From Lycocorax pyrrhopterus obiensis (Eukaryota > Chordata > Aves > Passeriformes > Paradisaeidae): a stretch of 64,000 nucleotides of DNA. The position numbers were made by a program, and so were the translations under genes. Numbering within the stretch: position 1 is the first letter of the stretch; each line of letters opens with the position of its first letter. The stretch covers positions 9,662,163 to 9,726,162 of the forward strand of contig JACSVZ010000011.1 of assembly GCA_014706295.1 (NCBI GenBank), given 5' to 3'. This document shows positions 52,785-64,000 of the stretch, piece after piece. The notes beneath the pieces were generated by a model. It did no database searches. It worked only from the letters and a program-made list of their open reading frames with translations, and was not told the DNA's origin.

Positions 52785-52803
52785 ATGCAAATTGGAATTT
52801 GCA
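52785..52803. promoter_or_regulatory. Palindromic octamer pair
   Basis: TGCAAATT (52786-52793) and AATTTGCA (52796-52803) are exact reverse complements separated by GG, and the left arm contains a full octamer ATGCAAAT (52785-52792). POU-domain factors bind such sites and some dimerise on paired ones. The spacing differs from the classic PORE and MORE dimer sites. Confidence 0.45.
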
Positions 52804-52894
52804 CAGTTCAGGTTAAATTGACTTTGGCTTCATCTCACAACATCTGAAATCATACTGCAGTTCTCTGGTGCTTTCAGGACATAATTAGATAAAT

Positions 52895-53260
52895 TCATAG
52901 ATTAAGCTGCTCCTGGCAGTACTTGCTCTTCTGTGAATAGTGAACCAATTCCACAGCACATTGAAATACAAACTGTAGTTGCAATACCAAGTTGGCAATG
53001 AATCTTTGCTGTTGATTGTTGTGTGCCATATGGACCCACTTAAGCCTCTTCCATTTTTGGCTCTGGAAGAGAAGGCAGCTATTGTGGCCAGTCATGAGGT
53101 CAGTTTGGAAACCAAACGGCCCAGGTGCAAAAACTTCAGCAGGGCCATCTGCATCCATGACTGGTTTTTTGGCTACATTTACCCCTGCCCATATTTAGAC
53201 ACGTTATCTGCCTTCTTGCATAATGCCACCATTTTCTGCCAAACAGAACCCAGTAAGTCT
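52895..53260. other. GC-richer unique segment, open on both strands
   Basis: This segment is richer in G and C than its flanks. It stays open for about 87 codons on the minus strand and 110 on the plus strand. The minus-strand peptide includes MDADGPAEVFAPGPF and HMAHNNQQQRFIANLV, and the plus-strand one includes LPFLALEEKAAIVASHEVSL. I recognise neither. It could be a decayed processed pseudogene, an old repeat, a conserved non-coding element or a non-coding-RNA exon. Confidence 0.3.
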
Positions 53261-56200
53261 GTCCTAATTTGTGTTGTAAGTGATCACAAAATACACTCAG
53301 TATATTGCTAATTTCTGTGTCCTATTCTACTCTTATACTTCAAATATGAAAAGAGCTAAGATACTTCTTTTTCAGACTATTTCTTCTACCACATAAAGCA
53401 TGTAAAATTCAGATGAAAGTTCCTACAAACTTGAATGTGAATATTAATACTCGCTTTTTTAAAAGTTTGATGTCAGCCACCAAGGAAAGTTGAGATACTC
53501 GGAGGAAAGATTAGAAGTGTAATTATAATGATATTAATATGGCTACAACCTCTTACTTTGTACAAAATGCAAATGCATTTTCCTTTGATACACAATTCTT
53601 AAAAAGGCTAGATAGACACACATTAATCAAGCTTTTTTTGTGCTCAACAGTATCACAGTTAACAAATATCTACTGGATATTTAAATCATACTTACGTTTC
53701 CTGCCACAACTTTCTGAAGCAGAAATAATTACACTGGTCTTTTATTTCTCACCTCAAAAAATACTATATAAGAAAAAAGAGTATAAATTAGACACATTGC
53801 AAGGCTGTAACACTGTTTGAAGAGCAAGCAAAACACATTCTAAAGCAACTCATCCATTTCTTATATTAATACCATTCTGTGGGTACATTTTCTGTTTGTC
53901 ACTATTAAAATAAGGCAGCATGTTTAACCTCCAGTTTGGAGAAAGTACTGATAAAGGGTCCTTGTGCAAAATCTAAAGAGAGTCTGATCCACCACTGTGG
54001 TCATTCAACTTCTATATTTTTCTAACAGAATATAATGAAAAATCAAGAAATAATGAATCAAGGTCACAATATTTAACAAGGACTTTACAAAATTTCTATT
54101 AAAAAATATCTCATAAAACACACAAAACACATATACAGAGATGTATTAAAGTCACATTCTAGAATTCTTCTATTTTCATTATTAAAATATACAGCATACT
54201 TCCAGCTTCATATTATGCTTCGTTATAGCTTTCTCAGTTTTAAAATTGATTAACAAATCCTTTCTTTATTCTGAGCTGGAGAAAAACACATCTCAAATGC
54301 AATTCATCCTTGCCCTGCTTTCCTCTATCTTTTGTGCCAAACTGCTACGCAAACCAGTTTTGTCACTCTGGTTATTTTTGCTCATGCAACATGTGTGTAC
54401 AGGACAAAGCATCTACAGAAAATTCTGCCTCGACTCAAAAGCAAATAACAATTATAGAACCAAGGAGCTTTGCATACAGCATTTCAGGATGGTGTAAGCT
54501 GCACCAAAATGAAGTTCTGATAGTAAATGAAAATGCCGATGGGGAGTTGCATCATGGTCAAAGTAGCTTTCCACTTTTAATATCTCTTCAAAAAAGGAAG
54601 TGTCTCACTCCCTGCTTAAGAGTTAACTTTGAGTCTCTGCAGCAGTGGCCTTAACCTTATCCACAGACCTTCAAAAAAGTAATGTTTTGTAGTCTGCTGC
54701 CTCCAAAAAAACCCTGCAAAAATGCTTTTCCTCCCAGGAAAGAAGTAAAAGGAAGGTGACAGCCTGGAATACTAGTAAACTAGCAGTTATTTCACATTGA
54801 GTCTTTGTCAAATGACTGACAATACGTTTCAGAAATATGTGAACAGTGGCAAACACATACAATCCTTTGGAGAGCCCTAGAATTTATTTGTACATATTTT
54901 ATACCAAGGATATGGAATAAATGCATCCAGAAAATGATTTAAAATTCCAGACACACATGCTGCACTCTGATTGGCATCTCAATAATGCCTAGGAAATACA
55001 GGTTTCTTTGCTTGATTTTTGTGTATGGATTCTGCCTCATATTAGTAATGAGCTGTTCCATTCCAGCCAGTGCATCTCAGGGCACTCCTTCAAAGATTAC
55101 GGGGTTGCTGTTTGAGCTTCATTCTTTACAATATCATTTAGGTGCAGCAGTTGCCTAATTCCACGTCTTGTATGGACTATTCATATGTTTGTGTAACTGT
55201 ATGTGTGTATCCTGCTAGATTCCTTTCCCTTTTGTACTAATAAACACAGAGAAGCCCCAAACTATTCATCATCCCACAATACTAAAGCACTTCTAAGTGT
55301 CTCCCTTGTATTGTGTCAGAAAACCCAACAAGAATTTTTATTGTGGTTATCAATAGGTAACAATAGTGATACAGAAACAGGGATCCAAGCCAGCACAATT
55401 TCTCCAGTACAGCATACAAATGTCAGAGACCCCTCCTATGCTGCATCCATGAAGATGTGTGTGATGGCCACACCGTGTCTACAATATCGGTCCTGCCAAA
55501 AGATATTGGCTAGGAGCCAAAATCACAGCCTGTTCTCTAACGAGAAGAGAAGAGGTATGATAAGAGAAGCCATAATCAACACCAAACATACTGACATAAA
55601 TCTTTACAAATGCAATGCAAATGCCTTTGACTTGTTCATTCTGTTTACTGCTAAGGTTTTCAAGTAAGCCCTCTTGAATCCACCAATTTCACACTGGCTT
55701 CAGATACATCAGGAACTACTATATTGCATATTTGTAAAAGCAGAGCTCACAAAGTACTACTGCTCCATTAACATTTCCTCAAAAACTAAATAAATAAGTA
55801 AAACACCTTACAGAATACCTGACAATGTGCTTTAGTTACAGCCACAAGGCTTCTCCTTTTTTCTATTGTTCTCTTGTTACCAAGTTATCAGCTGGGACTT
55901 TTCACCGGCACACAGCCAAGCAATAGTAACCGGGAGCTCTGCCTTCTCCTCCTCACAGAACATGAACATTTAGCTGACTTATCTGTACCAAGCTATTTAG
56001 AAAAACAAGATTTCTGTTCAGAGATACAAAGGAAAGATCAACTTACAATACAAATAATTTATGTTGTGTTTAATTCTATGTTAAATTTGCATTTTTCAAG
56101 TCACTACAGTGCCCCTTTGAGTGTTTCAGGCTTATCTATAATTGGGGAAACATAGATAAACATCAAGTTGCTCTAAATCTTCATAATCTCAGAATTAATA

Positions 56201-57573
56201 TGGTGCATTTACAAATGTTCATGTGATAGATGAATTTTTCTATCTGAAAAGAAAACCTGAGGGAAATGACAATGAAACAACATGTAAATTTAGCTTTAAA
56301 ATACTTACAAAGACAGCACTGTATTTAATAGCATATATCAAAATAAAAGAGATTGTCATGTTCTTAATCAGACCAAATATATAACAAGCTTAAAGGAAAT
56401 CTCTCTACATCTGACTCTACAAAAGGATATGTCAGCACAAATGTAAAGGACTTGGGGTTTTGAGATAAACCAGCCTTGAACAATAATCTTCTGAGAAATC
56501 TCAAATTCCAGATGGTCTTTGTGGGTTTCAGACAACAGCTGTATTCAGAGATCATCATGATGAGGTATCTGGCTTATTTTTAAACAGTAAATGTAGATAG
56601 TGGTACTGTTTTGATATTACTTGAAGTGGTATCTAGAATATATATTTTTTTAAGAGAACCACTTGATCTCCTATGAGAACATATCAAAATATCCTTACTT
56701 AGCTCTCAATGTCTGCATGTAGGTATTTGTTAAGCAATGCAACAATTTTAAAAGGGATTTTGGAATTTATCTAGCCTTCCACAAATGTACAAAATACAAT
56801 CTGCTACTTTACTACCTTTGTGATAATGTTATGGCTAAAAAGTACTTTCAATCCAAATGCAAATCTCCAAATGTTCTTACACTAAAACTGTTTTCCATTT
56901 TTTTGAACCAAGTTCTTAATTAATTTGGCTTCTCGATATTATAAGCTATAGAAGATCAACTACATAAAAATGAGATGTCAAATCTTTCCCATACATCATG
57001 CATAATGCTATTTTCATTGTATCTTTACAAGACATCAGATATGTTCATATTTATGGAGTATACACGGAGGAATACTGCTAGAATTAATAAATAATAAAGC
57101 TAATATTTTTTTCAAAAATAAATCATCAGATATCTCATTATAAACTGGATGTCTTCAGTTGTAGATAATTTAGTACAGTAATAAATAGCAGGAGAACACA
57201 GTGCTGACAGAATTATATTTCATTATTTAAAATATCTTGCTACTCATGTAAGAATGCATTCTTTTATGTCCAAAAACATGTGAATAGAACTGGTTTAGAA
57301 TTGTGGGTACTTTCAAACAAACAAAAATTAGGTCGCTTCTAACATGCCAGGGAGACATTCATGAGCAGATGTATATAATGTACCATTTCTCAAACGCACG
57401 TTGAAATCATGCTGCTATGTGTCTTTGGCAAGATGTCTGTCACTCAGAGTCTAGCCCATTGTTCCTATTGTCTGACAATAATAGGATTCTTCCATCTTGA
57501 GCAACGTGTTATCTTACAGGTTTTAACCTTGCCACTTTTGAGTCTTCCCTTCAAAAGAATCAATAACAGGCAA
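53261..57573. other. Long unique AT-rich non-coding interval
   Basis: No gene or clear repeat. Octamers ATGCAAAT occur at 55615-55622 and 56857-56864. A plus-strand frame is open for 154 codons at 55203-55667, but the product is of mixed low-information composition and has no recognisable domain. Confidence 0.45.
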
Positions 57574-57598
57574 GGGTTTGGGTGGGGAGGTAGGGGGG
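57574..57598 (+). other. Predicted G-quadruplex motif
   Basis: Tracts GGG, GGG, GGGG and GGGGGG are separated by TTT, T and AGGTA, a canonical G3+N1-7 arrangement with short loops. It is the strongest G-rich motif in the window and sits in AT-rich unique DNA. Folding is predicted, not shown. Confidence 0.7.
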
Positions 57599-57906
57599 AG
57601 GTTTGTGCAACAATTAATTAGCAAATTATTGGGTCAGACTTTACAGAGGTCTTGCATAAAACTTTGTGGCACCCAATGATTCAGCAATAACATCTAAGAA
57701 TTTGGTGCATGTTGATACTTGCACTCAGTATCATTAATAAGTTTGTCTCCTTTCTGTGTATCCAGTCTGTGGAGGGTTGACGCTGTCTCAAACCGGGACA
57801 CAGTCTTAAGGTTCAGTTTTGCAAAATCAATTGGATTTCAACCCAGGGAGGCTACATGGCATACTCAGTATTCTGAGAAGCGCTGGAGGAGTGGCCCCTT
57901 CTCTCT
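57599..57906. other. Unique spacer
   Basis: Nothing is recognised between the G-rich motif and the following possible repeat. Confidence 0.4.
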
Positions 57907-57995
57907 AGAGCTGGGATTTTCAAAGGGTGCTAGAGAAAGCAGGCTGAGTTCTCAGTGAAAGTCAGAGGGAACTGACGCTGAACTCCACTAGACTC
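57907..57995. repeat. Possible old palindromic interspersed repeat
   Basis: AGCTGGGATTTTCAAAGGGT, then CAGTGAAAGTCAGAGGGAAC resembles a repeat common in turtle and other sauropsid genomes, whose consensus includes 'GGGATTTTCAAAGGTGCCTAA' and 'CATTGAAAGTCAATGGGA'. I believe that family is a palindromic non-autonomous element, but I cannot name it. Confidence 0.35.
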
Positions 57996-58079
57996 CTTCA
58001 TTTGTAAAATCACAGCCTATTCTCCTTGACCTGGGACATGTCTTCATTCTCTTTCTAATCTATGCCTGGTATGCATTGT

Positions 58080-58500
58080 ACGAGTGTTAATTAACTGATA
58101 GTAACATAATTAAGAAAATGTTGCTATGGATCATTGTAATGCAGCTTCAGACACTGACAATGAAATATACTGTTAAAAGAACTTGCTGCGAAGCATAATG
58201 GTAATAGGAATATCAATATGAGTTAATGATTAAAACTCCAGAACCTTCAAAAGTAACTCACAGCTTTATTGCTTTATTTTCTTACAGCTCTCTTCCTCTT
58301 TCTATGGAGTTCCTAATCTATACACGGTATATGACTATGAGATTTACATATGATTTTAGTAAATCACTAAGCCCATTCTGCTATTGAATTTCTCAGTATG
58401 TGACTTAGTGAACCGGTTTTATGTCAAAAGCACATTAAAAAAAGATAAGCCCAGACAGCATTTTCAGGCTGCAACAGATAAGTGAACACTGTATTGTTTA
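58080..58500. promoter_or_regulatory. Candidate conserved non-coding element
   Basis: The block is unique and dense in homeodomain-type words (GTTAATTAACTG, ACATAATTAAG, GAGTTAATGATTAAAAC), with no recognised repeat inside. A polypyrimidine run TTTTCTTACAG at about 58277-58287 could be a splice acceptor but opens into no convincing frame. A regulatory role is inferred from texture only. Confidence 0.3.
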
Positions 58501-60199
58501 GTTTTCTGTGTCTACACCTAAGTGACAAGGTGATGATTTGTTTAAACATTAGAAGTTTAGATATGTACTGATCAAATATTATCTAAGAAAAGCTTAAAGT
58601 GAAGTGGCATAGAAATTGATATTTAATTGATTAATTTACTTTATAATTCAGGGACTTATTATACTAGAAGCTAAGATGAAGTGGAAAGCATAAGCTGAAT
58701 TATACACCAGGTGGATTCCATTACATTTTTACATCTACAAATTTAAAATCCTGATAACTGAAACAATAATGTTACAGGCAGCAAACCAGCACCTAGCACT
58801 AAGGAAAGTAACAGAATATTATTTACTTCAGTTGCCATTGGTTTCTATAGTGCTATGATGATTTATCCAGTAAGGACATGTTCTCCGAAATCTACAAAAT
58901 AACTACTTTTATCTTTTCATCACCATTTACTAGGTAAAGATTTGGCCTTTTTAGTCTATTGTAATAACACTGCCGAAAGGGAATGAATTTTAATGATATT
59001 GTTATACACATGAGCCCGCCTTCTATATCCAAGAAACAAAATTCTAAGCCAATTTTACATTTAACAGTTAAAGGAACAAATCCTGATAGGTTTTATTTCC
59101 AGGCTCCTAGAGGTACCAAATAACCCTATTATTGTTCTACACAGTCTTCTCCTAAATAACTCTCCCAGTGCAGCAGCTCTCTGGTCAGTGGGATGAGAAA
59201 ATAGTGAGAACATCAGGGAAGCAGAAGAGAAATGAACAGAGTAGTAATAACAAAAGTAAGCATTTTGCTTATTCTGCTGATGCATTAAGCTGCAAACAAT
59301 GAAATCACAGGAACTTCCATAAGTACTTTCAGAGCTCAGTAAGGTAACAAAAGGGGTCCATAAATTTGGCTCAGAGCTGCTTTCTATTTTCATCTTTCCT
59401 TTATTTGCCATTGGACTCAACCCAGCAGAGTGATGATGTAAAATATTGATTCTCACATTCAGAAGCTGGATCTGGCTTTTGGGATCTATAGTTTCTATAT
59501 CTTTCCACATTTGAGGCTCAGAGCTCTCTGCTGAAACAAAGTCCACAGGAGAAAGCACAATTCCTTATTTTGAGGGATATCTGCCTGTCTTACAAGAGTC
59601 AAACAAAGCATTTGAATCCTATCCTGCAAACAATTCAGATGTACCTATAGACATGAAGAGCCCCACTGAAATTAACAGGGCACACAAAACACAAAATTAC
59701 AGGAACAAATGTTGTGGGACTGGGACTTTGAGTATTATACATCTGCTCTTTCCCAAAAGATAAGATGAAGAACGTAGTTTTTCCACCTGCACATCATGTG
59801 AAAATGGAGCTCAGGGAAGCGTGCATCCTAAAAAGACAAACGACAATACCAACAAGATGCCATTCCTGAGAAATATATTTTAAAGTTATTCAGGAGTTCC
59901 CCTATGACCTCATGGGTAACATCTACAGATCACCAATACAGAATACAGAGAGAAATTTTACAAAAAAGTGTTTCATATATACACAACGTTTACAGACATT
60001 ACAGAAAAAAAAAAAATGACAATTTTTTTCTTGATTTTGTTATGAGAATGGGGCTATTTTGTGCATTTTAGGTTTGGGGTTTTTTATCTAAGAATTCTGT
60101 GTGTTTATCCAAGGTAAATATGCAAACATTAATAACGTAAGAATACGGACATTGTTTGGGATTAAATTAAAACCATTTGCCTTATGCATGCTCATTTCC
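58501..60199. other. Unique non-coding interval
   Basis: No gene is recognised. The longest open frame in the window (165 codons, minus, 59061-59558) lies here; its product has no domain, signal peptide or membrane segment that I can name. A patch at about 59660-59680 (CCCCACTGAAATTAACAGGG) recalls an old sauropsid repeat. A pure A run lies at 60005-60016. Confidence 0.45.
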
Positions 60200-60460
60200 T
60201 TTTTTACTACTCAATTCCCCTATGATGCCATCTGATCACTTCTTGAATGTCCCCTGTGCTTTTGCCTTAACAATCTTGCCTGGTAGGCCATTCCACACGT
60301 TTGTGATTCTCGGCATGAAAAAAATGCTTCCTGACATCTGTTCTGAATTTGTTTCTCTTTAATTTCCATTTATGCTTCCTTATCCTAACATCTGTGTCAT
60401 TGTGAAAACGGTAATTCAGATTGACGTTATCTGTGCCATTTAAGATTTTACATTCCCCAG
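60200..60460 (-). repeat. Ancient CR1/L3-type LINE fragment
   Basis: The plus strand reads as the reverse complement of an old CR1 3' region: CCCCTGTGCTTTTGCCTTAA, CTGGTAGGCCATTCCACACG, GAAAAAAATGCTTCCTGACA, TCTGAATTTGTTTCTCTTTAATTTCC-type and CCATTTAAGATTTTACATTC. The consensus order is 'CCTGGTAGTGAATTCCACACG', 'AAGTACTTCCTTATGTTTGTTTTAAAT', 'CATGATTTTATAGAC'. It is well diverged and has no coding capacity. It is of the same age class as the copy at 22.7-23.0 kb but on the opposite strand. Confidence 0.7.
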
Positions 60461-63400
60461 CTAAAAGCTACTCATAACCATGTAGTGGTTTTGTACTTCT
60501 TATTGATAGTTAACTTAGCAACATTGCCTGGCTCTAATTCATGTTTTAGGTTATACTTCAGCTTTGTTGTTGTTTTTTATTCTCTTTTCATGCACGTTTC
60601 TTCCAAGCTGAGGGTTAGCACTGTACTCAGTGGGCCATTTTCAGCCCATAGGTGCTTCCCACAGCTGTTGTATAAGAAAGGAAGTTGAATTTGGCCCAAT
60701 AAGCTTAATGGGGGTATCAAGAGGACTGTACATTATGCTAATTCCTGCCGTGGGCTATGAGTGTACCTTTGGTACCTCTACAAGTCTGGGAGTTAAGAAA
60801 CCTTTCAACTGTTTCTCTCAATGGCTTACAGGGGTTGGAGCACCAAACCATACTCAGTGAATATTACATATAAATAATTTCCCCCTATTTTGTCCAGACA
60901 GAGAGAGAGGTAAAAAGGATATTGAAATTACTCTTTATAGTTCCCCCAAGTCAACAAAAAGATCTGGGACTATTTTTTCTACATCTTTAAATCCCTAAGA
61001 CTGGGACTAAGCATCTCCTTTCACTTGTCCTTAAGAACAGATTAATTCCAAGAGATGAACTGTCAGAGCTCAGGCTCACAACAAGCGCAGCAATTACCAG
61101 CATGTTTAACAGCAGTTAGCAAAGAGCCCATTTTGTATGGTTGGTATCTATGATTGAGCTAAAACTGGACTATTTCTAATACTAAAAAATATAGAGAAGT
61201 AAAGCAATATAGCAGCTGATTATGGAGTGTGGAGTAAGGGCTCCTGCTGGAGAACATAAAACAACTATTGATCCCTTTTTCATGGTAAGAAAGAGGTATA
61301 ATTCAACAGAGCTGTCTCTCAAGTCACAACCAAGCTTTACTCTTTTGCTTCCAAAATACTGAAATTACATTATTTGAAATTATCAAAGAATTAGAAATAC
61401 TTTAGGTATTTATTTACCTTATTTATTCTTGACTGTTGACAACCCAAAGGTGATACTGAACCATGAAAGTGGTACTGCCTAGAAAGGTTCAAACAATAAT
61501 TGGTAGCACTTAATTGCCCTACATAAACTCCCACCAATGTATAACCTTTTAAAGGGAGCATTTCTGAAGAGACTGAAAAAGTATTCTGTTTAATTCCACC
61601 ATGCTAACAGAGTGTTTTGGAAAATACACCTAGTTACCAAGAAGATCTGAACACATGTGTCTGAAGTTTTCTCAAGTTCATAATTTTCTTTCTGCATATG
61701 AGCAGGTAATACACTTAAAAGTATTATTCAATATATTTCCTATACAGTAAGAAAATTAGAACAGTCTGTTTCACTACACTTGGAAAGAGTATGTGTTCTG
61801 CCTAAGTAGGTTACCTAGGTCTTTTTAAATGAAAAACTCCATGCCCATCATTCAAAAACTGTGTATGCTACAAGGTAAAAGAGAAGATAATGGTGACATT
61901 AATCTTATTTTGTAAAGGATTACCTTGATTCATTCATCTGGATGAAGTAGTGGGCTTTGAAATACCCAAGTATGATCCAGCTTATATCTCTAGAATATGT
62001 CCAATGAGAGCAAAAAAAAAAAAGACCAAAATCACAAGATACTGTTCAAGCAAACATCGTGGAGGCATGTTTGAATCCACGTAGGAGGATCTCCCGACTG
62101 ATTTACAAAATGAGGTATTCAAGAAGTAAGGTGTCACCTAAAACATGTTTCACATCAAAGTAAAAAACCTACTCTTTGTAGCCAGCAAAGAACTGCATAC
62201 CCAGCACACTAACGGGAAAGGTGGAAAAGGAAGGAGCTGATATCAATATCTGTTTTAATTAAAGGTGAGGAGGGAAGAATTTTCACATATTATTTACAGG
62301 CAGCGCAGATTCCTTTCGTTTCAACAGGGTTTGCCAACAGTAAACGTGGCATTCTGATAACTTCTGCTGAAGAATGTGAAGGTTTTTAAGAATACTCACT
62401 ATATTCTCAAGTAAAATGAGAATTATTTTACATCATGTCTTTTAGGTTTCTTAATTTAGGCAAGAAAAAAGGTATTTTTAAAAAATGCTTGATATTCTGG
62501 AATGCAATAGCAATTCCTGTACTTCCAAGTAATGCTTCCTGTCTTACAAAGCAGGCCTGGGTTACTGACCCTGCTCTAACTAAGCTTCTTCCTTGATTAA
62601 AAGGCAAGTTTCTTTCATGGTTATATCATTTTAAAACCTATTCAGATGTGATAACATTTTTGCTCCTGTATCTTGGCAACATGATTTATTCCGTTAACAC
62701 TGAGTGTTACAGTCTGAAAAAGCAGTACCATCTGGGTTGAATTAATAGCCTAACCAGAAAAATAAATGAGAATGGTCTGCTATAATTAACATGTAGGTAA
62801 AGTATATTTAACAGATTATTATAATTAATATATCAGTTACTGATTTCATGCTAAACAGAATTGTGAACACAAGATATTAAGATTAGTTACTCTTTCTGTA
62901 TGTGCCTAGTAAAAATTCAATAGAAGAATAGATCCAAAGAATCAATAAAATTGACCTTAACATTAAGAAATTTCAAGCAAAGAGAGACAATGTAGAGCAT
63001 TATGAAATAACAGTAGAAAATTACTCGTTTCATGAATTCTGAATTAACACCTGTAAAATTCAAATGTGACCTGAAACAAATCCAACCCCCACCCAAACTC
63101 TTGAGTGGTTAATTTAAACACTGTTAAAGGCATCCATCTATGTAGATGCACAGGGCAGACCTGTTCCTTAAAGCTGTCTTTGAATTACATAAAATGTAAG
63201 ATATAGCAGAAAGTCAACATAAGAGATGTGGATTTGATCAAAATGCCATAAAGCATTATCGCCCACACTGCATTTTGTTGGTGAGCTTTTCATACGACAC
63301 AAATGTTGGTTTTGTTTTCACAAGCTACCAAAGATCCAGGGGTTATTTAGGAACTTCCTCAACCTTTGTGTTCCAAGAACAAAGTTCAGCCTTTTTGCTC

Positions 63401-64000
63401 CCCCACAAAAAGCATTTACTTTTATTCAAGGTCCTAGATGTCTTTTCAGTTGAACTGATATGGCATTGCCAAGAGGCATCAGATAAATAATAACATGCTC
63501 ACAATCCCTGCTTGTGCATCTCTTTCTTTCTTACTGTGCAGTAACAAAACCAGAAACTCACACAGAACTGAAGATGAATACATGAAACTAATGCTTTGCA
63601 CAGAAATTAAATAGGGTTTTTTTAAAGAAAAGGTTTCCAACTGCCCACTCCTCAATTCCCCCCATCCCTTGCATAATTAGGGCTTTTGTGTCTCCAGATT
63701 ATCTTTAAATTCATGTTATTATAAATCTTGTTTATTACTGAAAAGACTAAGGGTCATTTGACAATGGTGTTGGGCACATTACAAATGAAGTATGTAGGAG
63801 AATCCATTCTACAGGCTTGCAATTTAAACAAGGAAGACAAAGAGAAGATGAAAGAGGGAAATTAAATTCAAATGCAGTTAGAGAGCCAGGGGAATTCCCT
63901 GCTTTTCTCCTGACTTTCACTTTATGGACAGACACAAAAGTTAAATACAATAGAACAGTAATATTTTTAAACACATTTGGCATGACAAAGTCATGAAACA
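60461..64000. other. Unique AT-rich non-coding interval to the window end
   Basis: No gene or clear repeat. A ten-base palindrome ACACATGTGT lies at 61652-61661 and an A run at 62012-62023. The stretch 62780-62860 is AT-rich with homeodomain-type TATAATTAA words. Open frames here are under 80 codons. Confidence 0.45.

Noticed and set aside
55203..55667. Plus-strand open frame of 154 codons
   Set aside because: Mixed Ser/Asn/Cys-rich composition with no recognisable family, no start context and no neighbouring gene. Treated as accidental.
59061..59558. Longest open frame in the window, minus strand, 165 codons
   Set aside because: The peptide has no domain, motif or signal I recognise, low-information composition and no splice or promoter context. 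One frame of this length is within chance for 64 kb on six frames.
1..64000. Search for tRNA, snRNA, microRNA precursors, CRISPR arrays, endogenous retroviruses and bacterial-type gene clusters
   Set aside because: No cloverleaf-like GGTTCGAATC block, U6-like sequence, long hairpin, regularly spaced repeat, LTR pair or operon was recognised by eye. Dedicated scans could still find weak cases.

Overview
The window looks like non-coding DNA from a bird, or less likely another sauropsid. It is AT-rich and poor in CpG. No stop-free frame gives a protein I recognise, and nothing looks like a bacterial operon, plasmid or phage. The main clue to the organism is a truncated CR1 LINE on the minus strand at about 34.46-34.64 kb, whose 3' region resembles CR1 subfamilies of birds. 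Older and more diverged CR1/L3-type pieces lie at about 22.7-23.0 kb (+) and 60.2-60.46 kb (-). Several worn MIR/CORE-SINE-like fragments lie at about 5.5, 15.9, 24.8 and 44.8 kb. All repeat calls come from remembered consensus sequences, not from a search.

Layout: 0-5 kb is mostly unique sequence with a perfect 9-bp-stem hairpin (1.75 kb), a CTCF-like motif (2.5 kb), old repeat debris and small tandem repeats. 5-17 kb has two MIR-like relics and some locally GC-richer stretches. 17-24 kb has two purine-rich stop-free segments that could be unannotated exons (17.3-17.6 kb minus; 23.8-24.0 kb plus), an old CR1 piece and a G-quadruplex motif. 24-37 kb is mostly unique AT-rich sequence with the bird-type CR1. 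37-48 kb has several stretches that read like conserved non-coding regulatory DNA: an RFX X-box palindrome, an AP-1 site, a second CTCF-like motif and homeodomain-type AT-rich blocks. 48-64 kb is unique sequence with a palindromic octamer, a second G-quadruplex motif, a possible regulatory block at 58.1-58.5 kb and the 60 kb CR1/L3 relic.

Reading it together: the window is best explained as part of a gene desert or a very long intron. Recognisable young repeats are few, and regulatory-type motifs cluster in 37-48 kb. The two CTCF-like motifs point toward each other (+ at 2.5 kb, - at 39.3 kb), which would fit a chromatin loop of about 37 kb. That is inference. I found no convincing protein-coding gene, RNA gene, CRISPR array or intact mobile element, and no clear new biological system.
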